Notes under the pieces: generated by a model
Told to the model about the DNA's origin: nothing
Databases searched by the model: none
What the model saw: only the letters and a program-made list of their open reading frames with translations
Part shown: piece by piece, positions 52,572-61,258 of the stretch
Layout: every line of letters begins with the position of its first letter
Position numbering within the stretch: the first letter of the stretch is position 1
Made by a program: the position numbers and the translations under genes
From: Gemmatimonas phototrophica
GTDB taxonomy: Bacteria > Gemmatimonadota > Gemmatimonadetes > Gemmatimonadales > Gemmatimonadaceae
DNA length: 64,000 nucleotides
Direction: 5' to 3'
Assembly (NCBI GenBank): GCA_945869195.1
Contig: CAMBNV010000003.1
Span: 62,001-126,000 of the forward strand

Positions 52572-53354
52572 TTACATAAAAGACTTCTTCGCGACAAATG
52601 TCCGCGACGCTCCGGGCTCAGGCATGAGCGAGATTTCCCACCCTTCGTATCGGGCCCGAAGTTCCTCTTCCGTGAGGATTGCCTGCCCGGCGACCAGGGT
52701 CTCGATCAGGTGGACTCCGCCGTCGGTCGTCGCCTGCTGCAACAGACGGATCACCTGCTCGCGTTCAAAGATTGACAGACCGGCGAACGCCGCCGGCGTG
52801 CAGATCACCGCCGCGAGCGGACCGTCCGGCGTGAAGCTCACCAGGTCGGCGGCGAAGCCACGCACTTTTTCGGTGAGCCCGGCATCCTGCGCTGCGCGGA
52901 GCACCCGATTCACAACCGCGACCTCGGGTTCGATCGCTGTTACCTCGCAGCCGTTCGCCGCCAAGTAGAGCGCCGAGCCTTCAACCCGCGCACCGGCGAC
53001 GAGGACCGACGGCGAAACACCGTGGATCGGGAGGATCGCCCGCGCGAGCGGCGTGTCGGGACGCAGCCCCCAGTGTTCCGGTCGACGCAACTCGTTCGCG
53101 TTCTTCTCGCGCCGCCGCCGCCACGTATTGTACGATGGGATCCGTAGCCTCGCGGTGATGATCCGATCCACTTCGTCAGCGAGGAGCACCTCGCGCATCC
53201 CGATCTGCGCCCCGTCGTCGAGCGCTCGTGCCGCTTCAGACGCGATGCCGTGCAGCACCGAGGTCGGGACCGAGATCTTGTAGTCCTCGAGCTCACGGTC
53301 GACGTATTGTTGGTACTCGTACCGCTGCGATCGGGTCGAGTGGCGACTGGCCAT
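52572..53354 (-). CDS. SAM-dependent methyltransferase-like protein
   Basis: 260 aa. Residues 1-85 form a basic helical region; residues about 90-255 look like a Rossmann methyltransferase: VLVAGARVEGSALYLAANG (degenerate SAM loop), VTAIEPE (acidic residue for ribose), VRGFAADLVSF and a C-terminal YEGWEIS ... FVAKKSF similar to TehB-like enzymes. The glycine-rich loop is altered (GARVEGSA), so activity is uncertain. Substrate unknown. Confidence 0.6.
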   Translation of the reverse strand: MASRHSTRSQRYEYQQYVDRELEDYKISVPTSVLHGIASEAARALDDGAQIGMREVLLADEVDRIITARLRIPSYNTWRRRREKNANELRRPEHWGLRPDTPLARAILPIHGVSPSVLVAGARVEGSALYLAANGCEVTAIEPEVAVVNRVLRAAQDAGLTEKVRGFAADLVSFTPDGPLAAVICTPAAFAGLSIFEREQVIRLLQQATTDGGVHLIETLVAGQAILTEEELRARYEGWEISLMPEPGASRTFVAKKSFM

Positions 53355-53501
53355 GCGGGGCGGTGAGGCGGTGAGGAGGACGCGCGCGCGACCTGATGGC
53401 CGACGGGAGCAAGCTACGGCCTTTCACCGCGCCGATACACCCCTGCACGCCGTATCCGCCGCCTGCGCCCCGTGGTGCGCGTCCAACGGATCACGAGACG
53501 G

Positions 53502-54668
53502 TCAATCGCCCGCCTCCAGCAACGCCCCCTTCAAGTACCCAGTCTCGGGGATCGTGATGACCTCAGGATGATCACTTGGCTGCCCCGTCACCGCGCGTAG
53601 GATCATGCGACGTCCGCTGTCCGCCGCCGCGTCTTGTAACATCAGGAGGAAGTCCGCCTTCCCCACATGGTACGAGCAGCTGGCCGTGTAGAGTGTCCCA
53701 CCGGGCGCGAGAAGCCGCATTGCGCGCAGGTTGATGTCCTTGTAGCCCCGCAACGCTCCGGTGATCGAGGCGCGATTCTTCGCGAATGCGGGCGGGTCGA
53801 GCACGATCGTCTCGTATCGCGCCCCACGCCCTTCCTCAGCGCGCAGAAAATCGAACGCATCGGCTTCGACGCCGGTGATGTTCGTGAGGCCATTGAGCGC
53901 GGCGTTCTCGACCGCGCGCGCGATCGCCACCCCGGAGGCGTCGACCGCCGTGACCGTCGTGGCGCGGCGCGCCAGATGCAACGCGAACGAGCCGTGATAC
54001 GAGAAGACGTCGAGTGCCCGGCCGCGCGCGACACTCGCCGCGAGCACCCGGGCCTCCCGCTGGTCGAGAAAGGCACCCGTCTTCTGGCCGGTGTGGGGCG
54101 CCGCGATGTACCGCACGCCATGCTCGCGCACCTCGACCGCGTCCGGCACCGAGCCCGCAATCACTTCGACCGAGCGCGACAACCCCTCGCGCGTTCGCAC
54201 ACTCGCGTCGTTGCGCGCGAGAATCCCCTCGGGGCGCACGAGGCCCGTCAGGGCCGCCACGATCGATTCGCGGTGGGCTTCGATGCCGGCCGAGAGCAGC
54301 TGCACCACCAGCCAACGATCGAACCGATCGACGACGAGCGACGGCAAGCCGTCGCCCTCGCCGTGCACCAGGCGGCACGCGTTCGTGTTGGTGTCGAGCA
54401 GCCCGTCGCGGCGGGCGACCGCGGTGGCGATTCGCTCATGCCACCAGGCGGCATCGAGCACCTCGCCGGCGCGCCGCGACACCATGCGGAGCGAGATCTC
54501 GGAGTCGGGGCTCCAGAGCGCCGTGCCGACGACGCGGCCCTGCTGGTCTGTCACGGAGACCGTCCCCGGCGGCATCTGGGGTGCGGCGACGACATCCGAA
54601 CGGAAAATCCACGGATGCCCGAGCGTCCAGCGGCGCGCACCTCGCGTTGAGACCACGACTGTTGTCAT
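53502..54668 (-). CDS. rlmI: 23S rRNA (cytosine-C5)-methyltransferase RlmI-like
   Basis: 388 aa. N-terminal PUA domain (GARRWTLGHPWIFRSDV), a central beta domain, and a Rossmann methyltransferase with ALDVFSYHGSFALHLAR (SAM loop) and LDPPAFAKNR (DPPxF catalytic block). This is the RlmI/YccW class which makes m5C1962 in 23S rRNA. Other members of COG1092 share this layout, so the exact target base is inferred. Confidence 0.85.
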   Translation of the reverse strand: MTTVVVSTRGARRWTLGHPWIFRSDVVAAPQMPPGTVSVTDQQGRVVGTALWSPDSEISLRMVSRRAGEVLDAAWWHERIATAVARRDGLLDTNTNACRLVHGEGDGLPSLVVDRFDRWLVVQLLSAGIEAHRESIVAALTGLVRPEGILARNDASVRTREGLSRSVEVIAGSVPDAVEVREHGVRYIAAPHTGQKTGAFLDQREARVLAASVARGRALDVFSYHGSFALHLARRATTVTAVDASGVAIARAVENAALNGLTNITGVEADAFDFLRAEEGRGARYETIVLDPPAFAKNRASITGALRGYKDINLRAMRLLAPGGTLYTASCSYHVGKADFLLMLQDAAADSGRRMILRAVTGQPSDHPEVITIPETGYLKGALLEAGD

Positions 54669-54725
54669 ACGGCAATCTAACCCTCCCCCTGCCGCATCCC
54701 GCGGTGGTGTCGCATCTTCGTAACT

Positions 54726-55112
54726 GTGTCCGCCCCTGACCGCCTCCGCAGTGTCCGCGCCGTGCGTGGCGCCACTACCGTCTCCGCGGACGATCCCGCC
54801 CTCATCCGTGCGGGGGTCACCGAGCTACTCGAGGCGATGCTCGACGACAATGACATCGCTCCCGCCGACCTTATCTCGGCGGTTTTCACTGCGACGAACG
54901 ATCTTGTCAGCGAGTTCCCCGCGCATGCCGCTCGCCTGTCCGGGTGGACCGACGTGCCGCTCCTCTGCGCGCAGGAGCTGCCGGTGCATGGCGCCTTGCC
55001 GCGCTGCATCCGCGTGATGCTGCACGCCGAGACGCGTCGCCAGCGGAGCGAAATTCGCCACGTCTACCTTCATAACGCGGTACTCCTGCGCGTGGACCTG
55101 CGCTCGGACTGA
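54726..55112 (+). CDS. aroH: Chorismate mutase, AroH type
   Basis: Converts chorismate to prephenate for phenylalanine and tyrosine synthesis. 128 aa, GTG start, trimeric AroH fold expected. Visible: VRAVRGATTV with active-site Arg, ELLEAML, SAVFTATNDL, EFPAHAAR, CAQELPVHGALPRCIRVM. A lone gene between two minus-strand genes, so it has its own promoter in the 57-bp divergent gap. Confidence 0.93.
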   Translation: MSAPDRLRSVRAVRGATTVSADDPALIRAGVTELLEAMLDDNDIAPADLISAVFTATNDLVSEFPAHAARLSGWTDVPLLCAQELPVHGALPRCIRVMLHAETRRQRSEIRHVYLHNAVLLRVDLRSD

Positions 55113-55133
55113 TCTCCAGCCGCCTCGGGGCGT

Positions 55134-56147
55134 TCAGGGAGGCGGTTTTGGCCCGGAATCGACGGTCGCGTCCAGCACTCGGGCCGCCCGCACCATTGCG
55201 ATCGCCGCGAGGTGCTCACGGTACGTTGCACGAAACTCGTGGTGCCCGTCGGGCCGCGCGACGAAGAACCGGTACGGGACGTCGGCGGGGTAAAGCGACG
55301 CTGCGATACTCGCGCTTCCCGGGGCCGCGATCGGCCCGGGCGGCAGCCCCACCCGGCGGTACGTGTTGTAGGGCGAATCCACCTTGAGATCGCTGAAGAG
55401 CACGCGGCCCGGACGCTTCTTCTGCGCGTACTGCACCGTCGGGTCCGCCTGCAACGGCATCCGCATCCGCAGGCGGTTCGAGTAGACGGCTGCCACAAGA
55501 GGCCGCTCCGACTCGCGACGCACTTCCATCTCCACGATCGACGCGAGCGTGAGGATCTGATGGCGCGTCATCTTCCGCTCGGCGAGCCGCGCGTTCCACT
55601 CCGGCTTCCAGAGCTGTTCAAACCGGCGCACCATCTGGTCCACGGCCGCGCGCGCGGTCGTTCTCCCTGGAAAGTCGTAGGTGTCCGGAAAGAGATACCC
55701 CTCGAGTGTCTCGGTGCCGAGGGGCGCACCGACGCGCTGTAGCAGGAGCGTGTCGCGCACTGCGACCTCGAGCGACTCGATCGGGACCTCGAGCGCCGCA
55801 CTCAGCTTCGGCAGCGTCTCCCAGAGCGGCAATCCTTCGGGGATCGTCACGCGGGAGACAACCCCACGTCCCTGCTGTAGCGCGAGTAGCACCTCGTGCC
55901 AGCCCGCACCACGCCTGATCAGATACGTCCCGTAGTGAATGTTACGGTCCTGGCCGCGACGCGCGGCGTAGAAGCTGAAGAGCCGCGGATAATCGACCAC
56001 GTCGTGCGCGGCGAGCGAGTCGGCCGCCTCGCCGAACGACGACCCCCGCGGGATCGTGATTGTCACGCGCGTCTGATCGGTGCCCCCGCAGCCGGCGAGC
56101 AGCAGGGTGGCGACGAGCGCGGGCCAGCGGATCCGCCAGTTAGACAT
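55134..56147 (-). CDS. mltG: Endolytic peptidoglycan transglycosylase MltG
   Basis: Cleaves nascent glycan strands at the inner membrane and sets their length. 337 aa from ATG 56147, overlapping the ruvX end by 8 bp; a TTG at 56162 is an alternative. TLASIVEMEVRRESERPLVA contains the catalytic Glu, and QADPTVQYAQKK and SPYNTYRRVGLPPGPI are family blocks. The N-terminus ends in LLLAGCGG, a lipobox, so this copy seems to be a lipoprotein instead of having the usual uncleaved helix. Confidence 0.93.
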   Translation of the reverse strand: MSNWRIRWPALVATLLLAGCGGTDQTRVTITIPRGSSFGEAADSLAAHDVVDYPRLFSFYAARRGQDRNIHYGTYLIRRGAGWHEVLLALQQGRGVVSRVTIPEGLPLWETLPKLSAALEVPIESLEVAVRDTLLLQRVGAPLGTETLEGYLFPDTYDFPGRTTARAAVDQMVRRFEQLWKPEWNARLAERKMTRHQILTLASIVEMEVRRESERPLVAAVYSNRLRMRMPLQADPTVQYAQKKRPGRVLFSDLKVDSPYNTYRRVGLPPGPIAAPGSASIAASLYPADVPYRFFVARPDGHHEFRATYREHLAAIAMVRAARVLDATVDSGPKPPP

Positions 56148-56616
56148 CGGCGCCCCGCTCAACCACGACCCCCATCGCTTCCGCGCGCGCGAATCGGTCG
56201 AGCGCGATCCGGAGCATCACCGCCGCCGCCATCGCGTCGACGTCCCCCTTCCGTCCGCGCGTCGATCCCTCCATGTCCCGGATCGCACGGAGCGCCGAGG
56301 CGGTCGTGAATCGTTCGTCCACCAACTCGGCCGGGTGACCGGAGCGCGTCTGGAGTTCGAGCGCGAGACGCCGTGCTTCCATTGCGCGAGGCGTGTCGTC
56401 GCCATTCTGGTCGAGCGGGAGTCCCACCACGAAACCCTCCGCACCGAGCTCTGCGGCCTTCGCGAGCAGCGCGGTGAGCGGCGGGCGCTTCCCAGCGCGA
56501 CGCTCGAGGTGCCCGGCCGGGGACGCGATCATCCCCAACGGGTCGCTCAGCGCGAGTCCGACGCGCCGGTCCCCGAGGTCCACTGCCAGCCAGCGTCGTC
56601 GCCACGTGCCCGTCAT
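56140..56616 (-). CDS. ruvX: Holliday-junction-resolvase-like / pre-16S rRNA nuclease YqgF
   Basis: 158-aa RNase H-fold protein. WLAVDLGDRRVGLALSD holds the first catalytic Asp, VVGLPL and LVDERFTTASA the central motif with Glu, and DVDAMAAAVML the last Asp. The family processes 16S rRNA 5' ends in E. coli. The ATG overlaps the rho stop as ATGA, and mltG overlaps its end; ruvX-mltG is a common pair. Confidence 0.93.
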   Translation of the reverse strand: MTGTWRRRWLAVDLGDRRVGLALSDPLGMIASPAGHLERRAGKRPPLTALLAKAAELGAEGFVVGLPLDQNGDDTPRAMEARRLALELQTRSGHPAELVDERFTTASALRAIRDMEGSTRGRKGDVDAMAAAVMLRIALDRFARAEAMGVVVERGADV

Positions 56617-57869
56617 GCGCCCTCCGCCATCCGTTCGAAGAACTCCTCGTTCGTCTGCGTCTGTGTGAGTCGGCGGATCACGAAGCTGGTCGCCTCGTCC
56701 GGCGCCATGTCGCCTACGAAGTGTCGCAGCAGGAAGATGCGGTTTCGCTCCTTCTCTGTCAGGAGGAGCTCCTCCTTGCGCGTCCCGGACTTGCCGATCT
56801 CGAACGCCGGATAGATCCGGCGGTTCGCGATGTCGCGGTCGAGCACGATCTCCATGTTGCCCGTGCCCTTGAACTCCTCGAAGATCACTTCGTCCATCCG
56901 CGAACCGGTGCTCACGAGTGCGGTCGCGACGATCGTGAGAGACCCTCCGCCGTCGATTCGCCGTGCGGCGCCAAAAAATCGCTTCGGCTTCTCGAGTGCC
57001 TTCGCGTCCACGCCGCCCGAGAGGATCTTGCCCGACATCGGCGTCACGGCGTTGTGGGCGCGGGCCAGCCGCGTGATCGAATCGAGAAGGATCACCACGT
57101 CCTGCTTCGACTCCACGAGGCGCTTCGCCTTCTCAATCACCATGTCGGCCACCTGCACATGCCGCTTGGCGTGTTCGTCGAACGTCGACGCGATCACTTC
57201 GGCGGTCGGGCAGCACTCGATGAAGTCGGTGACCTCTTCGGGGCGTTCGTCGATCAGCAGCACGATCAGTTTGATCTCGGGATGGTTCTCGGCGATCGCG
57301 TTCGCCATCCGCTGGAGCAGAAGCGTCTTGCCCGCGCGCGGTGGCGCCACGATCAGTCCGCGCTGGCCCTTGCCGATCGGGGCGATGAGATCGGCGAGGC
57401 GCATCGAGAGGCCGCCGCTTGTCGACTCCAATCGGATCCGCTCGTCAGGATACAGCGGCCGCAGGGTGTCGAACGCCGCCCGCCCCACCAGCGCTTCGGG
57501 CGGCTGGCCGTTCACCGACTCGAGCTGCATCAACGCGAGGAACTGTTCCCACTGGTTCGCCGGCCGCACGCGACCGCGGATCGTGTCGCCGGTCTTCACG
57601 CCGAATCGACGGACCTGCGTCTGCGACACATAGATGTCATCGGGCCCCGCGAGGTAGCTCCAGTCGGGGCTCCGCAGGAATCCATGCCCCTCGGGGACGA
57701 TCTCGAGCGTTCCCTCGGCGATCAGCGCGTCGCCGCGCGCGAGCAGCGCCTGCTCGAGCCGAGCGACGAGATCCTGCTTGCGGAGCTCGGCCACGTCAAT
57801 GAGGCCGAGTTCCTCAGCCAGTCGGTGAAGCTCGGCCGGGTCCGTACGGCGGAGAGAAGCGAGGTCCAC
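56613..57869 (-). CDS. rho: Transcription termination factor Rho
   Basis: 418-aa hexameric RNA helicase that terminates transcription; GTG start. N-terminal helical domain, then an OB RNA-binding fold ([33 protein letters not shown]) and the ATPase core with [18 protein letters not shown] (Walker A), [14 protein letters not shown] and [15 protein letters not shown] (Walker B). Length is the family standard, with no large insertion. Confidence 0.97.
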   Translation of the reverse strand: MDLASLRRTDPAELHRLAEELGLIDVAELRKQDLVARLEQALLARGDALIAEGTLEIVPEGHGFLRSPDWSYLAGPDDIYVSQTQVRRFGVKTGDTIRGRVRPANQWEQFLALMQLESVNGQPPEALVGRAAFDTLRPLYPDERIRLESTSGGLSMRLADLIAPIGKGQRGLIVAPPRAGKTLLLQRMANAIAENHPEIKLIVLLIDERPEEVTDFIECCPTAEVIASTFDEHAKRHVQVADMVIEKAKRLVESKQDVVILLDSITRLARAHNAVTPMSGKILSGGVDAKALEKPKRFFGAARRIDGGGSLTIVATALVSTGSRMDEVIFEEFKGTGNMEIVLDRDIANRRIYPAFEIGKSGTRKEELLLTEKERNRIFLLRHFVGDMAPDEATSFVIRRLTQTQTNEEFFERMAEGA

Positions 57870-57965
57870 GCGAGGGATGAGGAGGGGAGTGCTCTGGGCC
57901 GCCGGCCCGCGCGACGGGGGGCGCGGGAGGGGAGGGTGGGGCGGACCCGGTGAAGAGGGGAGCAG

Positions 57966-58039
<74 letters not shown>

Positions 58040-58192
58040 GAACACCGGAAGGTAGCCGCCTGTCCGGTGCCGGGGTAGCCCGACCAGGCGGGTTCCCTCA
58101 CGGAGCTGTCAGGGCGTCGAGGGATGCAGGAACCCGCGACAAGTCGTATCGTACGCGCACAGGGTCACGTCCCATAGAACGATCCCCGTCAC

Positions 58193-58450
58193 GTGGAGCC
58201 GCGGATGCATCGAGCGGCCGAGGCGTCGCGACAACACGACCGCGTGGGTGAGTTGCTCGCCAAGGGCTGTCTCGACGACGAGTTGAAGCAGCTGGTCGAG
58301 CTCGGGGATGCGACCGTGCGACATCTCGCGGGCACCGCGGCGAGCCGCGACCCCGTCCGCCACCACGGCGACTCCGAGTCGCTGGCAAAGCGGCTCGGGA
58401 AGCAGACGCCGGAGCAGCGCGTGCAGGTGCAGGTGGAGTTCGAGCTGTAG
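58193..58450 (+). CDS. Hypothetical small protein
   Basis: 85 aa, GTG start (ATG alternative at 58205). Predicted soluble and charged (GELLAKGCLDDELKQLVELG, ESLAKRLGKQTPEQRV). Around nine in ten third codon positions are G or C, as in real genes here, and the opposite strand's frame is less convincing. No homology recognised and no clear ribosome-binding site, so it remains tentative. Confidence 0.45.
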   Translation: MEPRMHRAAEASRQHDRVGELLAKGCLDDELKQLVELGDATVRHLAGTAASRDPVRHHGDSESLAKRLGKQTPEQRVQVQVEFEL

Positions 58451-58667
58451 GCGTCGTCCTTGCTCGCGATGCGTCAAGCGAGGGCTACGTACAAGAAGCT
58501 GCGTCCCGAGGCGGAATAGGACGCGGCGCACCCGGATTTGACAACCGACGCAGTTCACAAGTAGATACCTCAGTTGCGAAGTGCCCGGACCGGCGCGACG
58601 AGGCGCCTGGACCCGGATGTGTTGCCTGTCGGTCCCCCCCCCGCTCGACCCGCACCCCGGAGAGGCG

Positions 58668-59258
58668 ATGATTGTTCTGCTGCAACTCGCCGCAGCGCTT
58701 GTGACGGCACCGGTCGACACCGTGCCGTTGCCCGAGCTCGCACCGCGGAATGTCCTCGTCGCCGTCACCCGGCTCTCGATGGGAGACACCGTCCCGCGAC
58801 CGCGACGAAAGTCCATCGAGCTGAGCGATGGCTATGAGACACGGCTCCGCATCCATCAGATCGCGAGCTATGCCACCATCCCGCTCTTCGCGGCGCAGGT
58901 GATCGTCGGCACCAACCTCTACAACGCCGATGCCAGCGGCACCAAGCGCCCCGAATGGGCCGTGAATGCGCATCGACCGCTGGCCTACGCACTCGGCGGC
59001 CTCTTCGCGGTGAACACCGTGACGGGGACGATGAACTGGTGGGAGACACGCCATCAGCCGGAAGGTCGGACCTGGCGAACTATCCACGCCGCCTTGATGC
59101 TTGCCAGCGATGCCGGTTTTGCCTACACGGGGTCGCTCGGCACTGACGCGAAGTCGTCGTCCCGCGACCGCGACCGCCATCGCAGGTGGGCGCTCGCCAG
59201 TTCGTCGCTCGCGCTCGCGAGCTACGTGATGATGCTGTCACCCTTCAGACAGGAATAG
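58668..59258 (+). CDS. Four-helix b561-like diheme membrane protein
   Basis: 196 aa; ATG follows GGAGAGG closely. After a short hydrophobic N-terminus (perhaps a signal) come four helices at about 64-83, 104-123, 138-155 and 173-191. Histidines H63, H102, H140 and H171 sit at the start of each helix, so H63/H140 fall on one membrane side and H102/H171 on the other, the bis-His diheme arrangement of cytochrome b561 folds. It probably carries electrons across the membrane, with the two Rieske proteins encoded next to it. The family assignment is from topology only. Confidence 0.65.
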   Translation: MIVLLQLAAALVTAPVDTVPLPELAPRNVLVAVTRLSMGDTVPRPRRKSIELSDGYETRLRIHQIASYATIPLFAAQVIVGTNLYNADASGTKRPEWAVNAHRPLAYALGGLFAVNTVTGTMNWWETRHQPEGRTWRTIHAALMLASDAGFAYTGSLGTDAKSSSRDRDRHRRWALASSSLALASYVMMLSPFRQE

Positions 59259-59266
59259 CCCCCGCT

Positions 59267-59785
59267 ATGAGCACCATCCCGACCGAGACCGGCATCCCCG
59301 CGTGTGCGGCACTGTGTGCGGCGATCGACGCCAAGCGCGGGGTCAACCGCCGCATCTTCCTGTCCGCGGCGACGATCGCCGCCGTCACCACCTTGCTCGA
59401 GGCCTGCGGTGGTGGGGAGGTCACCGGGCCCACCGGCACCGAGGGCACGCCGATTCCTCCCGCGACCGGTGGAGCATTGATCGTCACGCTCGCCAGCTTC
59501 CCGACGCTCGCGTCGGTTGGCGGCATCGCGAGAGTGGATGGTGGATCGGGGAGTCCCACGGCGCTTGTGCGTACCGGCGCGAGCACGTTTGTCGCGCTCT
59601 CGATGATCTGCACGCACGCCGGGACCACCGTCAACATCAGCGGGAGCGGCTTCCTCTGCCCCAACCACGGCGCCCAGTATGCATCGGACGGCAGCTGGGT
59701 GGGTGGTCAGCGGACGACCAGCCTCAGCGTCTTCACCAGCAACTTCAACGCCAGCGCCGGCACGGTAACGATCAGCCGCCCGTAG
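59267..59785 (+). CDS. Tat-exported Rieske [2Fe-2S] lipoprotein
   Basis: 172 aa. Twin-arginine signal NRRIFLSAATIAAV (RR at 28-29) that ends in a lipobox LLEACGG (C47), so it should be folded with its cluster, exported by Tat and lipid-anchored. The Rieske site is CTHAG (C115, H117) and CPNHG (C131, H134), with all four ligands. A Gly/Thr/Pro linker separates anchor and domain. It follows the diheme gene by 8 bp. The role is electron transfer; partners are inferred from order. Confidence 0.87.
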   Translation: MSTIPTETGIPACAALCAAIDAKRGVNRRIFLSAATIAAVTTLLEACGGGEVTGPTGTEGTPIPPATGGALIVTLASFPTLASVGGIARVDGGSGSPTALVRTGASTFVALSMICTHAGTTVNISGSGFLCPNHGAQYASDGSWVGGQRTTSLSVFTSNFNASAGTVTISRP

Positions 59786-59786
59786 C

Positions 59787-59948
59787 GGGGCAGCCTGCAC
59801 GCACGAGTATTTGCTCGCATTCTCCTGCAAGTGTCGCTACTTCTGTCCGAGCTGCCACGCCAAACGCCTCGCGATCTGGACGCAGTGGCTGGACACCACA
59901 CTCCTCGTGCCGGCGCCGCCTCCTCGGGGAGATCGCCCGCCTCGTTAG
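59787..59948 (+). pseudogene. IS91-family transposase fragment (zinc-binding N-terminus)
   Basis: Read from 59787, the frame gives CTHEYLLAFSC, KCRYFCPSCHAKRLAIW, matching the Cys-rich zinc-binding region that begins IS91/Y2 transposases (HEY-AFSCK-R-FCPSC--KR). It is cut off on both sides: no start codon, and a TAG at 59946 after a degenerate Pro-rich end. Neither the catalytic Tyr domain nor clear ends remain nearby. It lies between the two halves of the redox gene set. Confidence 0.78.
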
Positions 59949-60019
59949 TATTGCACTGTGCGTGTATAGAGGGCAGCGTCGCAGGTAGCGGCCGCCGGGA
60001 CCCGAACGTGGAGAGCGGA

Positions 60020-60520
60020 ATGTCGGTGATCGAGACGGTGGTGGCGCTGGCCAAGCCCTGGGCGGACTTCTATGCGGACTCCACTCCCGTTGGCACGGCC
60101 GTGACCTTCCTGCACATCGGCGGCATCATGGTCGGCGGTGGCTTCGCGATGACCTCCGACCGTGCTGCGCTCGGGGCGGTGAAGGGGAGCGACGAGGATC
60201 GGAGACGCATCCTCCGCGACTTCGGCGCAATCCACCGGCCGGTACTGACCGCATTGACCGTGGTCGTTGCGTCCGGGGTCGCGATGATGCTTGCCGACGC
60301 CGAGACCTTGCTGGTCTCGCCGGTGTACTACACGAAAATCGGAATGTTCACGCTCCTGCTCGCCAACGGTTGGATGGTGCGCGAGACCGAACGCAACCTG
60401 GTGACGGACCCGACGGCGGGGAACAAGCTCTGGGGGCGCTTCACCCTGGGGGCACGCGCGAGTATCGCGCTCTGGCTGATGACGGCGTTCGTCGGTGTGG
60501 CACTGACGACTTCGGCCTGA
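60020..60520 (+). CDS. Four-helix membrane protein of the redox island
   Basis: 166 aa; the ATG follows a GGAGAG site. Four predicted helices at about 24-44, 74-92, 104-122 and 143-162. Conserved-looking polar residues include H32 inside helix 1 (FLHIGGIMVGGGF) and H72 before helix 2 (IHRPVL), which could bind heme or a metal. I do not recognise the family; it recalls CopD/DUF2269-like membrane proteins. It starts 22 bp before the second Rieske gene, so the two are one unit. Confidence 0.72.
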   Translation: MSVIETVVALAKPWADFYADSTPVGTAVTFLHIGGIMVGGGFAMTSDRAALGAVKGSDEDRRRILRDFGAIHRPVLTALTVVVASGVAMMLADAETLLVSPVYYTKIGMFTLLLANGWMVRETERNLVTDPTAGNKLWGRFTLGARASIALWLMTAFVGVALTTSA

Positions 60521-60542
60521 CTCGAACCGAACGATTCGACAG

Positions 60543-61031
60543 ATGAGCGACACGACCTGCACTGGCTGTGAGGTGGGGCGCCGCGTATTCCTGCGCGACG
60601 CGGCGATGGCGGCGGCCGCGCTGCTCGCGATGGGGACGACTGCGAAGGCGATGCCGATCCATTGGGTCAGCGCGCTCGGGAGCGCGCGCGCGGAAGCGCG
60701 CTACGCGATTCCGGCGGCCGACAGCGTGAATATCGACAAGGACCAGGAGGTGATCCTGGTGCGCGCGTCGGGGAAGGTATTCGCCTTCGCACTGAGCTGT
60801 CCGCACCAGAACACCGCGCTCAAGTGGTTGGCGTCGGACAAGCGCTTCCAGTGCCCCAAGCACAAGTCGAAGTACGCGCCCGATGGGACCTATCTCAAAG
60901 GACGTGCCACGCGGTCGATGGACCGCTACGAGGTCCGCAAGGACGGCGCGAATATCGTGGTGAACCTCGACAATCTGTACGAAGAGGATATGGACAAGGC
61001 GGAGTGGCCGCAGGCGTTTATCACTCCATAG
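60543..61031 (+). CDS. Tat-exported Rieske [2Fe-2S] protein
   Basis: 162 aa. N-terminus GRRVFLRDAAMAAAALLAMG is a Tat signal; an extra pair of cysteines precedes it (CTGC, residues 6-9). The Rieske ligands are C86/H88 (CPHQN) and C104/H107 (CPKHKSKY), spaced as in QcrA-like or assimilatory reductase proteins. No lipobox is seen, so it is soluble or held by an uncleaved signal. Likely electron carrier with the neighbouring membrane proteins. Confidence 0.87.
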   Translation: MSDTTCTGCEVGRRVFLRDAAMAAAALLAMGTTAKAMPIHWVSALGSARAEARYAIPAADSVNIDKDQEVILVRASGKVFAFALSCPHQNTALKWLASDKRFQCPKHKSKYAPDGTYLKGRATRSMDRYEVRKDGANIVVNLDNLYEEDMDKAEWPQAFITP

Positions 61032-61258
61032 TCATGCGGTAATACAAAACGAGGGCGCCGCGATGAGGCGCAGGAACTCGGTATACAGCGCGTGGTACCG
61101 CTCAGGCCAACTCGCTCCCGACCGTGAAGGGCTGGTAGTGCGATGCGAGCGGGGTGCGACGGGGTAGGGGGGTAGGCAGCATCCGGCGCACGCACTCCGT
61201 GGCAGCCCCCGGGGCACGAGCCTAGCGCCAGACGGAGGATAGGGGCATTCTAGGCGCT
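61032..61258. other. Gap before the protein kinase gene
   Basis: 227 bp without a credible gene. It should hold the end of the Rieske operon and the kinase promoter, but I see no strong hairpin or boxes. Confidence 0.35.

Noticed and set aside
58109-58816. 235-codon minus-strand frame near the tRNA
   Set aside because: Covers two different plus-strand genes and intergenic DNA, with no protein family features.
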